DNA of 64,000 nucleotides, from positions 744,001 to 808,000 of the forward strand of contig NZ_CP050804.1 in the NCBI RefSeq assembly GCF_012563545.1. The letters are read 5' to 3'. Position 1 is the stretch's first letter. Every line of letters starts with the position of its first letter. Shown piece by piece: positions 43,009 to 50,807 of the stretch. The notes beneath the pieces were generated by a model, which saw only the letters and a list, made by a program, of their open reading frames with translations, did no database searches and was not told the DNA's origin. This DNA comes from Arcanobacterium buesumense (GTDB lineage Bacteria; Actinomycetota; Actinomycetes; Actinomycetales; Actinomycetaceae). Position numbers and translations under genes: made by a program.

Positions 43009-44076
43009 TTGCAGGTCGTATGTATAGCCACGGCGCTCCCGGGATGTGAACCGAGCGCCGTGGCGCAATCCATTAGCAACGGCTGGCTAAGTGCTCGGCC
43101 AACGGATCAGATTGCGGCTATAGTCCACTCTGATGGGGATAGCATAGCCCATGTTGGAACAGGTTTAGCTCAGGTTTTTTCCCGGGATTTTCCAGATGCT
43201 CAGGATATTGAGCGGCGTGGCGATGGTCCCCGAAGAATTTTATGGATTTCCCATTCACAGCGTAGCGCCATGATTGATCTTGCAGAAGCTGCCACCTGGC
43301 CTGGTAACAGTGATCCTCGGGGGTCGTCGTCGTTCCTCGCACATGACCTGCTATTTTTGGCTGATCTTGGCATTTCTTACGTTCATATTCATCTGCCAGT
43401 ATTGATGTCCAACACTGATCTGGGAATCGGATTGCTCAGTGGTCTTTCTCATATCACACTCGCCTACAATTCTTCGATCGATGTTTTAAGTAACGCGCTC
43501 CATAAAGCTCGTTCTGCGCTTGGTACTATGGCGTTGTATGTCACATACCCGCATGATCAGGATTTATTAGGGCTTGCTGGTCTTGCTCGGACATGGCAAC
43601 GATCAGGATTGGATCCTAACCTTGCTCATCTGATCAATAAGGATATGGCAACCTTTGCGCATAATCTTGACCAAGCTGCGCAGGTAAGAAGTTCTTCATT
43701 ACTCAATGCTGAGCCGACCTTAACATTTGAAGGTGTTGGCGGTGGGCTAGGTAAGATTTTTTATCTCCTGAAAGCAAAACTCGATCTTATTGGGCAAAAC
43801 TTAGTGCTACCGCCAGAAGCTGATATTTATATATATGTCACAGATCATCTGGAGTTAAATGTTCCGCGAGGGCTTCAAGTGGTGGCAGAACACGCTGAAT
43901 CACTTGGGGTGCCGGTTGTGTTAGTGGCAGCTCATACTCAACTAGTACGTGGAGAATTGCCTGGATTGGGAGTTCATGGTCTTTATCGGTTGCCCACAGA
44001 ATCGGAACCCTTTCACACCCAAGGATTGGAAGAGCTCGGTGCTCGGTTAGCGTCAACATGGGGGTGGGATACATAG
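43009..44076 (+). CDS. Glycerate-kinase-family protein, divergent
   Basis: A 355-residue protein with the overall outline of the GarK/GlxK glycerate kinase family: a mid-protein LGIGLLSGLSHITLAYNSS, then a glycine-rich VGGGLGKIFYLLKAKLDLIGQNL and a C-terminal VPVVLVAAHTQLVRGELPGLGVHGLYRL. The usual N-terminal APDSFKGSL motif and PGAGAAGGLG loop are not present in recognisable form (here ALPGCEPSAVAQSISNGW and LTFEGVGGGLG), so catalytic activity is doubtful. The start is a TTG directly after the M20 stop, with no clear ribosome site. It lies upstream of an Fe-S carrier gene. Confidence 0.65.
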   Translation: MQVVCIATALPGCEPSAVAQSISNGWLSARPTDQIAAIVHSDGDSIAHVGTGLAQVFSRDFPDAQDIERRGDGPRRILWISHSQRSAMIDLAEAATWPGNSDPRGSSSFLAHDLLFLADLGISYVHIHLPVLMSNTDLGIGLLSGLSHITLAYNSSIDVLSNALHKARSALGTMALYVTYPHDQDLLGLAGLARTWQRSGLDPNLAHLINKDMATFAHNLDQAAQVRSSSLLNAEPTLTFEGVGGGLGKIFYLLKAKLDLIGQNLVLPPEADIYIYVTDHLELNVPRGLQVVAEHAESLGVPVVLVAAHTQLVRGELPGLGVHGLYRLPTESEPFHTQGLEELGARLASTWGWDT

Positions 44077-44151
44077 CTCTCAGCGTATCTAGTGGATTCA
44101 ATAGCCATGAGCCGATACGCTGGAACATGTCTATTTATTTTGGAGGAAAAG

Positions 44152-44493
44152 ATGAGTGAAATCGCAACACACGCTGTGGCTCTGACCGATGTGGCAGCGG
44201 CGAAAGTCAAGTCACTACTCGAACAAGAAGGCCGAGATGATTTACGGCTCCGAGTAGCTGTTCAACCAGGTGGTTGTTCTGGCCTGATGTATCAGCTTTA
44301 TTTTGACGAGCGTTTACTTGATGGCGATGCTGTCGTCGATTTTGACGGTGTGGAAGTTGTGGTAGATCGGATGTCTGTTCCTTATCTTGACGGAGCTACA
44401 ATCGACTTTGCTGATTCGATCGAACGTCAAGGTTTTACTATCGATAACCCGAATGCTCAGGGTTCTTGTGCATGTGGAGAATCCTTCCACTGA
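44152..44493 (+). CDS. erpA: A-type Fe-S cluster carrier (HesB/ErpA family)
   Basis: A 113-residue A-type carrier that accepts and delivers iron-sulfur clusters. The three conserved cysteines are present: one in GGCSGLMYQ and two in the C-terminal SCACGESF. The start at 44152 follows TGGAGGAAAAG; a longer upstream frame has no such site. It precedes the FKBP lipoprotein gene by 60 bp. As the only A-type carrier in the window it is named after ErpA, but the IscA/ErpA split cannot be made from the sequence alone. Confidence 0.92.
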   Translation: MSEIATHAVALTDVAAAKVKSLLEQEGRDDLRLRVAVQPGGCSGLMYQLYFDERLLDGDAVVDFDGVEVVVDRMSVPYLDGATIDFADSIERQGFTIDNPNAQGSCACGESFH

Positions 44494-44553
44494 GCATATG
44501 CGCGGATGCTTTAATAGAGCGTCTGCGCATTATTTTTTAAAGGAGTTTTATAC

Positions 44554-45483
44554 GTGAAACGTTCGATTGTTGCGGCCACGGCTGCTCTTATGATGGTCCT
44601 CACCGGTTGTTCTTCTACGGACAGTCCAGAAAACGCAGCGGCATCCGCTGATGCGGAGATGCAACCTGGAACTGAGATGCCCACGGTAAAAGTTGATGGT
44701 GCCAATACGCGTCTGATTTTCCCGAAATCTAATGCGCCTGCTGGATTACAGAAAACAGTGCTTGACGAAGGCGAAGGTCGGGTTATTGAACAAACTGATT
44801 TCGTTGTAGCGAACTATGTAGGCCAAGTATGGGGCAATGAGAAACCGTTTGATTCTTCTTTTTCTCGTGGTAAAAGTACCGGATTTTCTCTTCTGCAGGT
44901 CATCCCTGGTTGGACGCAGGGATTAACGGGTCTTAAACCGGGTGCTAAGGTGATTTTGTCGATTCCTGCGGAAATGGGCTATGGTCCCTCTGGTGGTAAT
45001 CAGCAAGCGGGCATTGGAGAAAAGGATACGATCGCATTTTATGTGGAGATTACCGATGTTTATGGTACCGATCAAGCTGGTGATCCACAGGCGAGTATGG
45101 AAGCCGATCTCGCTACTCTTCCAGTAAATATTACTGGTGAGCTTGGCCAACCGGTAGGCATCAACGTCAAAGAAGGAACACCGAACCCTACCGAAGTTTC
45201 AACCACTGTCATTGCTCGTGGTAATGGGCCAGAAGTGGGAGGAGAAGGCTCGAATTTTTATGTTCAGTACTCGATGGCAACGATCGATAATTCAAAGACC
45301 GAAACAACGTACGGGCAGACTGGGCCTTTTCGTTCGACCATAGGACGCGGTTCTATCTTTGATGGATTAGAAGGAATCCCAGTCGGATCTCGCGTTCTTA
45401 TTATGGCTCCAGCTCAAGGACAAGCACATAGTGATGATGAACCTGGCATCGCTGTTGTTGTTGATATTATCGGAATTGATTAG
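44554..45483 (+). CDS. Lipoprotein with tandem FKBP-type peptidyl-prolyl isomerase domains
   Basis: A 309-residue exported lipoprotein: signal peptide with lipobox VLTGC at about residue 19. The first FKBP domain has FVVANYVGQVWGNEKPFDSSFSRG, LLQVIPGWTQGLTGLKPGAKVILSIPAEMGYG and an IAFYVEITDV end. A second, more divergent domain (about 205-309: NFYVQYSMATIDN, IFDGLEGIPVGSRVLIMAPAQG) follows. It probably helps fold secreted proteins at the outer membrane face. GTG start, with AAAGGAG upstream. A strong bidirectional terminator follows, shared with sodA. Confidence 0.9.
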   Translation: MKRSIVAATAALMMVLTGCSSTDSPENAAASADAEMQPGTEMPTVKVDGANTRLIFPKSNAPAGLQKTVLDEGEGRVIEQTDFVVANYVGQVWGNEKPFDSSFSRGKSTGFSLLQVIPGWTQGLTGLKPGAKVILSIPAEMGYGPSGGNQQAGIGEKDTIAFYVEITDVYGTDQAGDPQASMEADLATLPVNITGELGQPVGINVKEGTPNPTEVSTTVIARGNGPEVGGEGSNFYVQYSMATIDNSKTETTYGQTGPFRSTIGRGSIFDGLEGIPVGSRVLIMAPAQGQAHSDDEPGIAVVVDIIGID

Positions 45484-45517
45484 ACGCCTGCATAATATGC
45501 AATAAATGTAGCGGCAT

Positions 45518-45557
45518 AAATGTTAGCGGCCCGACACACGTCGGGCCGCTAACATTT
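45518..45557. terminator. Bidirectional terminator of the FKBP gene and sodA
   Basis: A perfect 18-bp stem (AAATGTTAGCGGCCCGAC and complement) with a 4-nt loop lies between the two convergent genes. Confidence 0.88.
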
Positions 45558-45581
45558 AACAAAGATTAACTGAGAGAAAAA

Positions 45582-46205
45582 TTAGCTAAGAACGAGTGTT
45601 GTTGCTTGCTCTTGTGCTCGGGTTAGGCGAGCTGCGACATCTTCCCAGTTTGCAATATTCCAGATGGCCTTCAAGTAATCAGCCTTAACGTTCAGGTAGT
45701 CAAGGTAGAAGGCGTGTTCCCACATGTCAACCATGAATAATGGAATGGTTACCGGAGGAACATTGCCCTGCTGATCGAAGAGCTGGAAGATGTTGAGTTT
45801 ACCGGAGATAGTGTCATAAGCAAGCACTGCCCAGCCTGATCCTTGGATGCCTAGTGCAGCAGCGGTAAAGTGCTTTTGGAATGAATCAAAAGAGCCAAAA
45901 GAATCTTTAATGGCTTCAAGAAGTTCACCTTCGGGTTGGCCGCCACCGTTAGGGGAAAGGTTTTGCCAGAAGATTGAATGGTTAGTGTGTCCACCTAAGT
46001 TAAAGGCGAGATCTTTAGAGAGCTGGTTGATTTTAGACAGATCACCGGCTTCACGAGCGGCGGCTAAATTGGCAACGGCGTTATTGGCACCGGTCACGTA
46101 AGCAGCGTGGTGCTTATCATGATGCAGTTCCATAATCTTGCCGGAAATATGCGGTTCTAGTGCGGCGTAATCGTAGGGAAGCTCTGGAAGAGTATAAAGC
46201 GACAT
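45582..46205 (-). CDS. sodA: Superoxide dismutase, Mn/Fe type
   Basis: A 207-residue cytoplasmic superoxide dismutase. The metal ligands are recognisable in ELHHDKHHAAYV, LGGHTNHSIFWQNL and DMWEHAFYLDY, with the active-site Gln/Gly region around LGIQGSGWAVLAYD. Mn versus Fe preference cannot be decided with certainty. The start at 46205 follows GGAG at 7-8 nt; the longer frame is not supported. It converges with the FKBP lipoprotein gene and is divergent from a receiver-like gene. Confidence 0.96.
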   Translation of the reverse strand: MSLYTLPELPYDYAALEPHISGKIMELHHDKHHAAYVTGANNAVANLAAAREAGDLSKINQLSKDLAFNLGGHTNHSIFWQNLSPNGGGQPEGELLEAIKDSFGSFDSFQKHFTAAALGIQGSGWAVLAYDTISGKLNIFQLFDQQGNVPPVTIPLFMVDMWEHAFYLDYLNVKADYLKAIWNIANWEDVAARLTRAQEQATTLVLS

Positions 46206-46413
46206 GTCTGTCTCCAATAATAGTTGTTCGGGACTTAAGTCCGTTGGTACATAAACTATTATGCACATTTCCGAGACTTAATGCGGGCAGATATTCCTAA
46301 CAGTGAAATAAAACGACAAGATTATCTTTCCATTCTGGGTTTTCAATTAGTTCGCTGAGATGAAAGGACGTAGACTTAAGTGCAGAAAAGATGATATCTA
46401 GCCGGAGGTGGGC

Positions 46414-46809
46414 ATGGATTCGCATGCAAAGGTGTTAGTCTACTCAGATAATCGTGATGTGCGTGAATCTGTTATGCGCGCTGTTGGGCGCAAAGTCCGT
46501 AGTAGTGGTGCAATGATCGAATGGGTAGAAGGCGCTACTGCCGAGGGAACTATCCTTAAGATTAAAGAAGCCCAAGAAGCAGATAAAAAATTTGATTTAT
46601 TAATTCTTGACGCAGAAACTCCTAAACTTGGAGGCATCGGCTTAGGCAAGATGGTTCGAGACGAAATTGATGAAAGCATCCCTTATATTGTTCTCATCGC
46701 CCGTCCGCAAGATGAATGGTTGGCTCGGGTAGCTCGGCCAGAAAAGATTTTGCCTTATCCTATTGATGCAGCTGAACTCACAGCTGCGGTAGAGGACATT
46801 ATCGGCTAG
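46414..46809 (+). CDS. Receiver-domain-like protein
   Basis: A 131-residue protein made of one CheY-like fold: KVLVYSDNRDVRESVMRAVG at the N-terminus, LLILDAETPKLGGIGLG with the presumed phosphate-accepting Asp, YIVLIARPQDEWLA, and KILPYPIDAAEL where the usual KP dipeptide is replaced by YP. The N-terminal acidic pair is reduced to D-N. It has no output domain and no histidine kinase nearby, so it may be a stand-alone or non-canonical receiver. The ATG at 46414 follows GGAGG by 5 nt; a GTG at 46408 overlaps that site. A terminator follows. Confidence 0.75.
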   Translation: MDSHAKVLVYSDNRDVRESVMRAVGRKVRSSGAMIEWVEGATAEGTILKIKEAQEADKKFDLLILDAETPKLGGIGLGKMVRDEIDESIPYIVLIARPQDEWLARVARPEKILPYPIDAAELTAAVEDIIG

Positions 46810-46825
46810 CCAGTCAACTCTTTAG

Positions 46826-46880
46826 ATTATGCTTCCCGCAGTTTTAGCCAATCCTAGAAATATCGGGGAGCATAATTTTT
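46826..46880 (+). terminator. Terminator of the receiver-like gene
   Basis: ATTATGCTTCCCG pairs with CGGGGAGCATAAT over 13 positions (one T-G), with a 25-nt loop and a T5 tail. Confidence 0.6.
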
Positions 46881-47765
46881 GTCCGTGACCAATTTCTATC
46901 GCTAGGGCTTGTAGATAAGTGACATACACTAAACAGACACCGCCCCGCCACATTCCGGAAGATAAACAACGTAATCAATAACGAGCACTTCCCAGCAGTT
47001 AACCTGGCTACTGTTCGGCACTGCCGCAATAATTCTTCCAGCTTGAATAAGTGGATTCACTGATGCTTAATTAGTGGTCCCACCCGCTAACGCACGTAGA
47101 GACGTTCGCGTTCACACCGGGTGCTACAAAGCTGAATGCCGTGCAGATGACATGCTACCTAGTTTGACTCTTCTGAGTAAACGGTCCCAACATTTCGCGA
47201 ATTCGGCGCTGCTTTTCTCCAGCAGTAAAGTAATGACAAGCCCGTTTGTAAATATTGCCTGATGCTCCTCTATAGAGCACTTCGTCATACAACCCGATAA
47301 AAGAATAGACTCCTGTTTAGCTAGAAGATGATCGGCTAACTGGGCATTTAATCGGCGATGGTGTGGAACTTGGGAGTGCGTTAATAGATCGCCAAGATAG
47401 GTTGCTCCTAGTACGGATAGCAGGGATAAAATACATGAAAAACATCCACAGTTACGCGGCATCGTCCAAGGCTCAACGTGAGGGAGACGTTGTTGCCTGG
47501 ACGAAACGCGCTAACGCCGAAAGTTTATAGCGGGATGCCTGGGGTTAATCAAGAAGCTAAAACCTCAACAACCTCACCGCGAACGTTACCTCAGTGAGAT
47601 CTGTTGCTAGATTGGTAAACAGTTAGTTGCTGGGGGACCAGAGTGCCTTGACAACGGCGATGAAATATTGGCTCGCTGGCATCAATACAACTGCCCGGTG
47701 AACGTAATAGTTTATGTGCCATAATGACGAGGTTATTTCACGCCTCCACCATAGTTTTGTGTCAT
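46881..47765. other. Long stretch with no recognisable gene
   Basis: About 885 bp with no ORF I can assign, in a window where most gaps are under 250 bp. Frames on both strands are broken by stops. On the plus strand an open run from about 47321 to 47530 contains an ATG at 47435 and reads MKNIHSYAASSKAQREGD up to a stop at 47528. Past that stop, two other frames continue with protein-like composition (one ending in DNGDEILARWHQYN). This could be a decayed gene with frameshifts, an untranslated RNA region or simply spacer. No tRNA, IS end or known RNA is recognised. Confidence 0.4.
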
Positions 47766-48152
47766 TTACAACCGAGCGCCGTCGTCGTCTCTATCGTTTT
47801 CTACCGGCGCTTGTGCCAAGACAGCTCCAGCTCCTGAAATAAAAGCAAAGAAAGCCATCCCAAGCCATACTGGCTGAGGAAACTCAAGTAGATCGAAAAA
47901 ACCGGCTAAACACACGATAATCAACACCCCGCACAATCCCCATAATGCTAAGGATAATCGGGGAAAGCCGGCGCGAGACTGCGGGTAGGCGGGTGGTAGC
48001 GTGGCCGGATCAAAATCCGCATCATTGTCACTCGGGCTCCAATCCCGTGGCCCGAAATGCCGCTTGGGCGGATCGAGAGAAATAAAATTTTGCCATTCGC
48101 GATCTGCATCCCACCCGGAAAGGTTGCCCAAATCATTATCTTCACGTGCCAT
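47766..48152 (-). CDS. Two-pass membrane protein of unknown function
   Basis: A 128-residue protein with an acidic, Trp- and Pro-rich soluble N-terminus (LSGWDADREWQNFISLDPPKRHFGPRDW) and two membrane segments (about residues 67-88 and 95-113), ending in an acidic tail. I do not recognise a domain. TAAGCT lies 6 nt before the ATG, and no ribosome site is present, so its mRNA should be leaderless. It is divergent from the phosphofructokinase gene, with 77 bp between the starts. Confidence 0.65.
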   Translation of the reverse strand: MAREDNDLGNLSGWDADREWQNFISLDPPKRHFGPRDWSPSDNDADFDPATLPPAYPQSRAGFPRLSLALWGLCGVLIIVCLAGFFDLLEFPQPVWLGMAFFAFISGAGAVLAQAPVENDRDDDGARL

Positions 48153-48229
48153 AGTCCTAGCTTACAACCGGTAGACTAGTAGAGGAGAAGCGGGAGTAGC
48201 CCGCACCACACATGAGAGGAAGGATACGG

Positions 48230-49450
48230 ATGTCTATCCGTCGCGTCGCAATTCTTACTGCAGGTGGTTTCGCACCATGCCTGTCCACCGCAGTTGGCGG
48301 TCTTATCGAGCACTACACCAAAGAGATCCCGGATGCAGAGATCATTGGATACCAGTACGGTTATCATGGTTTACTCACCGGAAACTTTATTGTTTTCGAC
48401 GACGAAGCACGTGCTAACGCAGCTACATTGAAGAAGTTCGGTGGTTCACCAATCGGTAACTCCCGCGTCAAGCTCACTAACTCTCAAAACCTTGTGGAAC
48501 GCGGTTTAATTAAGCCTGGCGAAAATGCACTTGAAGTGGCAGCAGAGCAGTTGCGTAAGGATGGCGTCGACGTTCTGCACACCATCGGTGGTGATGACAC
48601 CAACACAACTGCTGCTGATCTCGCAGCATACCTTCACGAAAATGACTACGAACTGACTGTCGTTGGCCTACCAAAGACCATCGATAACGATATTGTTCCA
48701 ATTCGTCAGTCCCTTGGTGCCTACACCGCAGCTGAAGAAGCTTCGAAGTTCGCACAAAATGTTATTGGCGAGCATCGCTCAAACCCACGTATGCTCATCA
48801 TTCACGAAATTATGGGTCGTGCATGTGGTTACCTCACCGCTCAAGCTACCCAGTACTACCGTGAGTGGCTCGATGAGCAAGAGTGGGTTCCATCAGCTGG
48901 TTTATCCAAGGAACGTTGGGATGTTCACGCAATGTACATCCCAGAAATTACCTTCGATCTTGATGTTGAAGGCTCACGTTTGCGCAAGATTATGGATGAG
49001 CAGGGTAACGTTAACATCTTCCTTTCCGAAGGCGCTGGCGTGGAAGAAATCATTGAAGAAATGCTTGAAGATGGCATCGAGGTTGAACGTGACCCATTCG
49101 GTCACGTTAAGCTTGATACCATTAACCCAGGCCAATGGTTTGCAAACCAGTTTGCAAAGATCATCGGTGCAGAAAAGGTTATGGTTCAGAAGTCTGGTTA
49201 CTTCTCACGTTCGGCTGCGTCTAATCCAAAGGATCTCGAGCTTATTGAGTCTATGGTTGAGTTGGCTGTTAAGTCTGCTCAGGAAGGCGTTTCCGGAGTT
49301 ATTGGCCACGACGAAGAAGATAACGATACCTTGAAGGCAATCGATTTCAAGCGTATTGCTGGACACAAGGCATTTGATGTTTCTCAGCCATGGTTCCATG
49401 AAGTTATGGATGCTATCGGCCAAGAATGGGAGCCAAAGCCAGCTAAGTAA
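48230..49450 (+). CDS. pfp: Pyrophosphate-dependent phosphofructokinase
   Basis: A 406-residue PFK. The nucleotide/PPi loop reads IGGDDTNTTA, with the GGDD Asp that blocks ATP and marks PPi use, and the catalytic loop is PKTIDNDI, with the Lys found in PPi enzymes instead of the PGTIDND of ATP enzymes. Both point to PPi as phosphate donor, which makes the step reversible between glycolysis and gluconeogenesis. The ATG at 48230 follows GAGGAAGGA; the ORF reaching 48212 starts within that region. A good terminator follows. Confidence 0.92.
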   Translation: MSIRRVAILTAGGFAPCLSTAVGGLIEHYTKEIPDAEIIGYQYGYHGLLTGNFIVFDDEARANAATLKKFGGSPIGNSRVKLTNSQNLVERGLIKPGENALEVAAEQLRKDGVDVLHTIGGDDTNTTAADLAAYLHENDYELTVVGLPKTIDNDIVPIRQSLGAYTAAEEASKFAQNVIGEHRSNPRMLIIHEIMGRACGYLTAQATQYYREWLDEQEWVPSAGLSKERWDVHAMYIPEITFDLDVEGSRLRKIMDEQGNVNIFLSEGAGVEEIIEEMLEDGIEVERDPFGHVKLDTINPGQWFANQFAKIIGAEKVMVQKSGYFSRSAASNPKDLELIESMVELAVKSAQEGVSGVIGHDEEDNDTLKAIDFKRIAGHKAFDVSQPWFHEVMDAIGQEWEPKPAK

Positions 49451-49466
49451 TAGCTGAACAACGTAT

Positions 49467-49505
49467 ATTGGCCGGTCTTCGTCATTTTCCGGAAGGCCGG
49501 CCAAT
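49467..49505 (+). terminator. Terminator of pfp
   Basis: ATTGGCCGGTCTTC pairs with GAAGGCCGGCCAAT over 14 positions (one T-G) around an 11-nt loop. The tail is AATCATG, so the T run is weak. Confidence 0.7.
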
Positions 49506-49553
49506 AATCATGACATGAACACCTAGAACAATGTGGAGAAATGACGAGTTTAC

Positions 49554-50807
49554 ATGGGCAATCAGGTAGATAAAAGAGATTTCTTGCCAGTATATCCTGA
49601 TCCTCATGAGCTTTCTTGTGCGGTGAACCAGATTCGGCGAGCTCCAGATATTGTACAGGTCTCACATATCCGTCAGCTCCAAGAACAGCTTGCGCTTGCC
49701 GGGCAAGGCCAAGCCTTTATTGTTCAGGGTGGAGATTGTGCCGAGCGATTTTCAGATGCGACCCGCTATCATGTACGGGCTAAAATAGGTTCCTTACTTC
49801 AAACTGGCTTTATTATTAGTAGACTCAGCTCTCGTCCAGTAGTGCCAGTTGGGCGAATAGCCGGGCAATATGCTAAACCGCGAACGCATGAAACCGAACA
49901 ACGAGATGGTATCGTTCTACCGTCGTACCGTGGTGATGCAATCAATTCACACGTTTTTACCTCCCAAGCCAGAACTCCAGACCCGCAGCGTCTCGTGCAA
50001 GCGATCGAAAGTGCTCAGACTGCTTATCGCTATATTAGGGAACTAGAAGTAACTGACTTTCTCTCTAACGCTCACGCGCTGGAATGGAATACATCTGGCT
50101 ATCCTAGTCCGCAATACCAGCGATTCAACGAATTAGTTACGAGTGAATATGTAGATGGTGGGCCAAGAAACATTTATATTTCACACGAAGCGCTATTACC
50201 GTTCTATGAGCAAGCATTAACTGACCGTGAACACTGGAACAGAGGTGCTCATATGCTATGGGTTGGAGAGCGGACCCGATACGTAGAGAGCCCACAAATG
50301 GCGTATTTGGCTTCGATTAATAATCCTATTGGTGTCAAACTTGGGCCGAACGCATCAGGTTCTGACATCCATCAGATTATGGACATGCTCAATCCTCATG
50401 GCGTTCCAGGACGCCTAGTTTTTATCCCACGGATGGGTGTTTCTCGTATTAGGGAAAAGTTGCCAGAATTATTGGTTGCGGCACGTGAGAATGGCCGTCC
50501 AGTTACTTGGCTTGTTGATCCAATGCATGGCAATACTCAGACGATTGCGGGACGAAAAATTAGGTTTTTACCTGATATTATCTCTGAAATCGAGAAGTTT
50601 TTTCAGTTGTGTGCGCAATATGAAACTATCGCCGGTGGAATGCATATCGAGTTTTCTGGCCATAACGTAACGGAGATTGCCGATAGCTGTGATGACCTTA
50701 ATTGGACGCATACTGTGGATCACCCACTGGTAGATCCACGGCTTAACCCACGCCAGCTATTGGAGGTGGCTTTTGCCGCTGGAAAGTTCATGGCTACACA
50801 ACAGTAA
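49554..50807 (+). CDS. aroG: DAHP synthase, class II, short N-terminus
   Basis: It condenses phosphoenolpyruvate and erythrose 4-phosphate, the first step of aromatic amino acid synthesis. The 417 residues match class II enzymes: LQEQLALAGQGQAFIVQGGDCAERF, VGRIAGQYAKPRT, SHEALLPFYEQALT, WVGERTR, and WLVDPMHGNTQ with GGMHIEFSGHNVTEI. Against the Mycobacterium enzyme it lacks about 45-55 N-terminal residues. No longer in-frame start exists, because a stop codon lies four codons upstream of the ATG. It overlaps the convergent kinase gene by 14 bp, a neighbourhood matching aroG-pknL in Mycobacterium. Confidence 0.92.
   Translation: MGNQVDKRDFLPVYPDPHELSCAVNQIRRAPDIVQVSHIRQLQEQLALAGQGQAFIVQGGDCAERFSDATRYHVRAKIGSLLQTGFIISRLSSRPVVPVGRIAGQYAKPRTHETEQRDGIVLPSYRGDAINSHVFTSQARTPDPQRLVQAIESAQTAYRYIRELEVTDFLSNAHALEWNTSGYPSPQYQRFNELVTSEYVDGGPRNIYISHEALLPFYEQALTDREHWNRGAHMLWVGERTRYVESPQMAYLASINNPIGVKLGPNASGSDIHQIMDMLNPHGVPGRLVFIPRMGVSRIREKLPELLVAARENGRPVTWLVDPMHGNTQTIAGRKIRFLPDIISEIEKFFQLCAQYETIAGGMHIEFSGHNVTEIADSCDDLNWTHTVDHPLVDPRLNPRQLLEVAFAAGKFMATQQ

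Noticed and set aside
47124-47462. 112-residue minus-strand frame in the long non-coding stretch
   Set aside because: No ribosome site, no familiar motif, His/Cys/Leu-rich composition. I list the stretch as unassigned instead of calling this a gene.
48663-49334. 223-residue plus-strand frame inside the phosphofructokinase gene
   Set aside because: It lies in another phase of the well-supported pfp gene, and its sequence (low-complexity Ser/Leu/Arg) has no recognisable domain.
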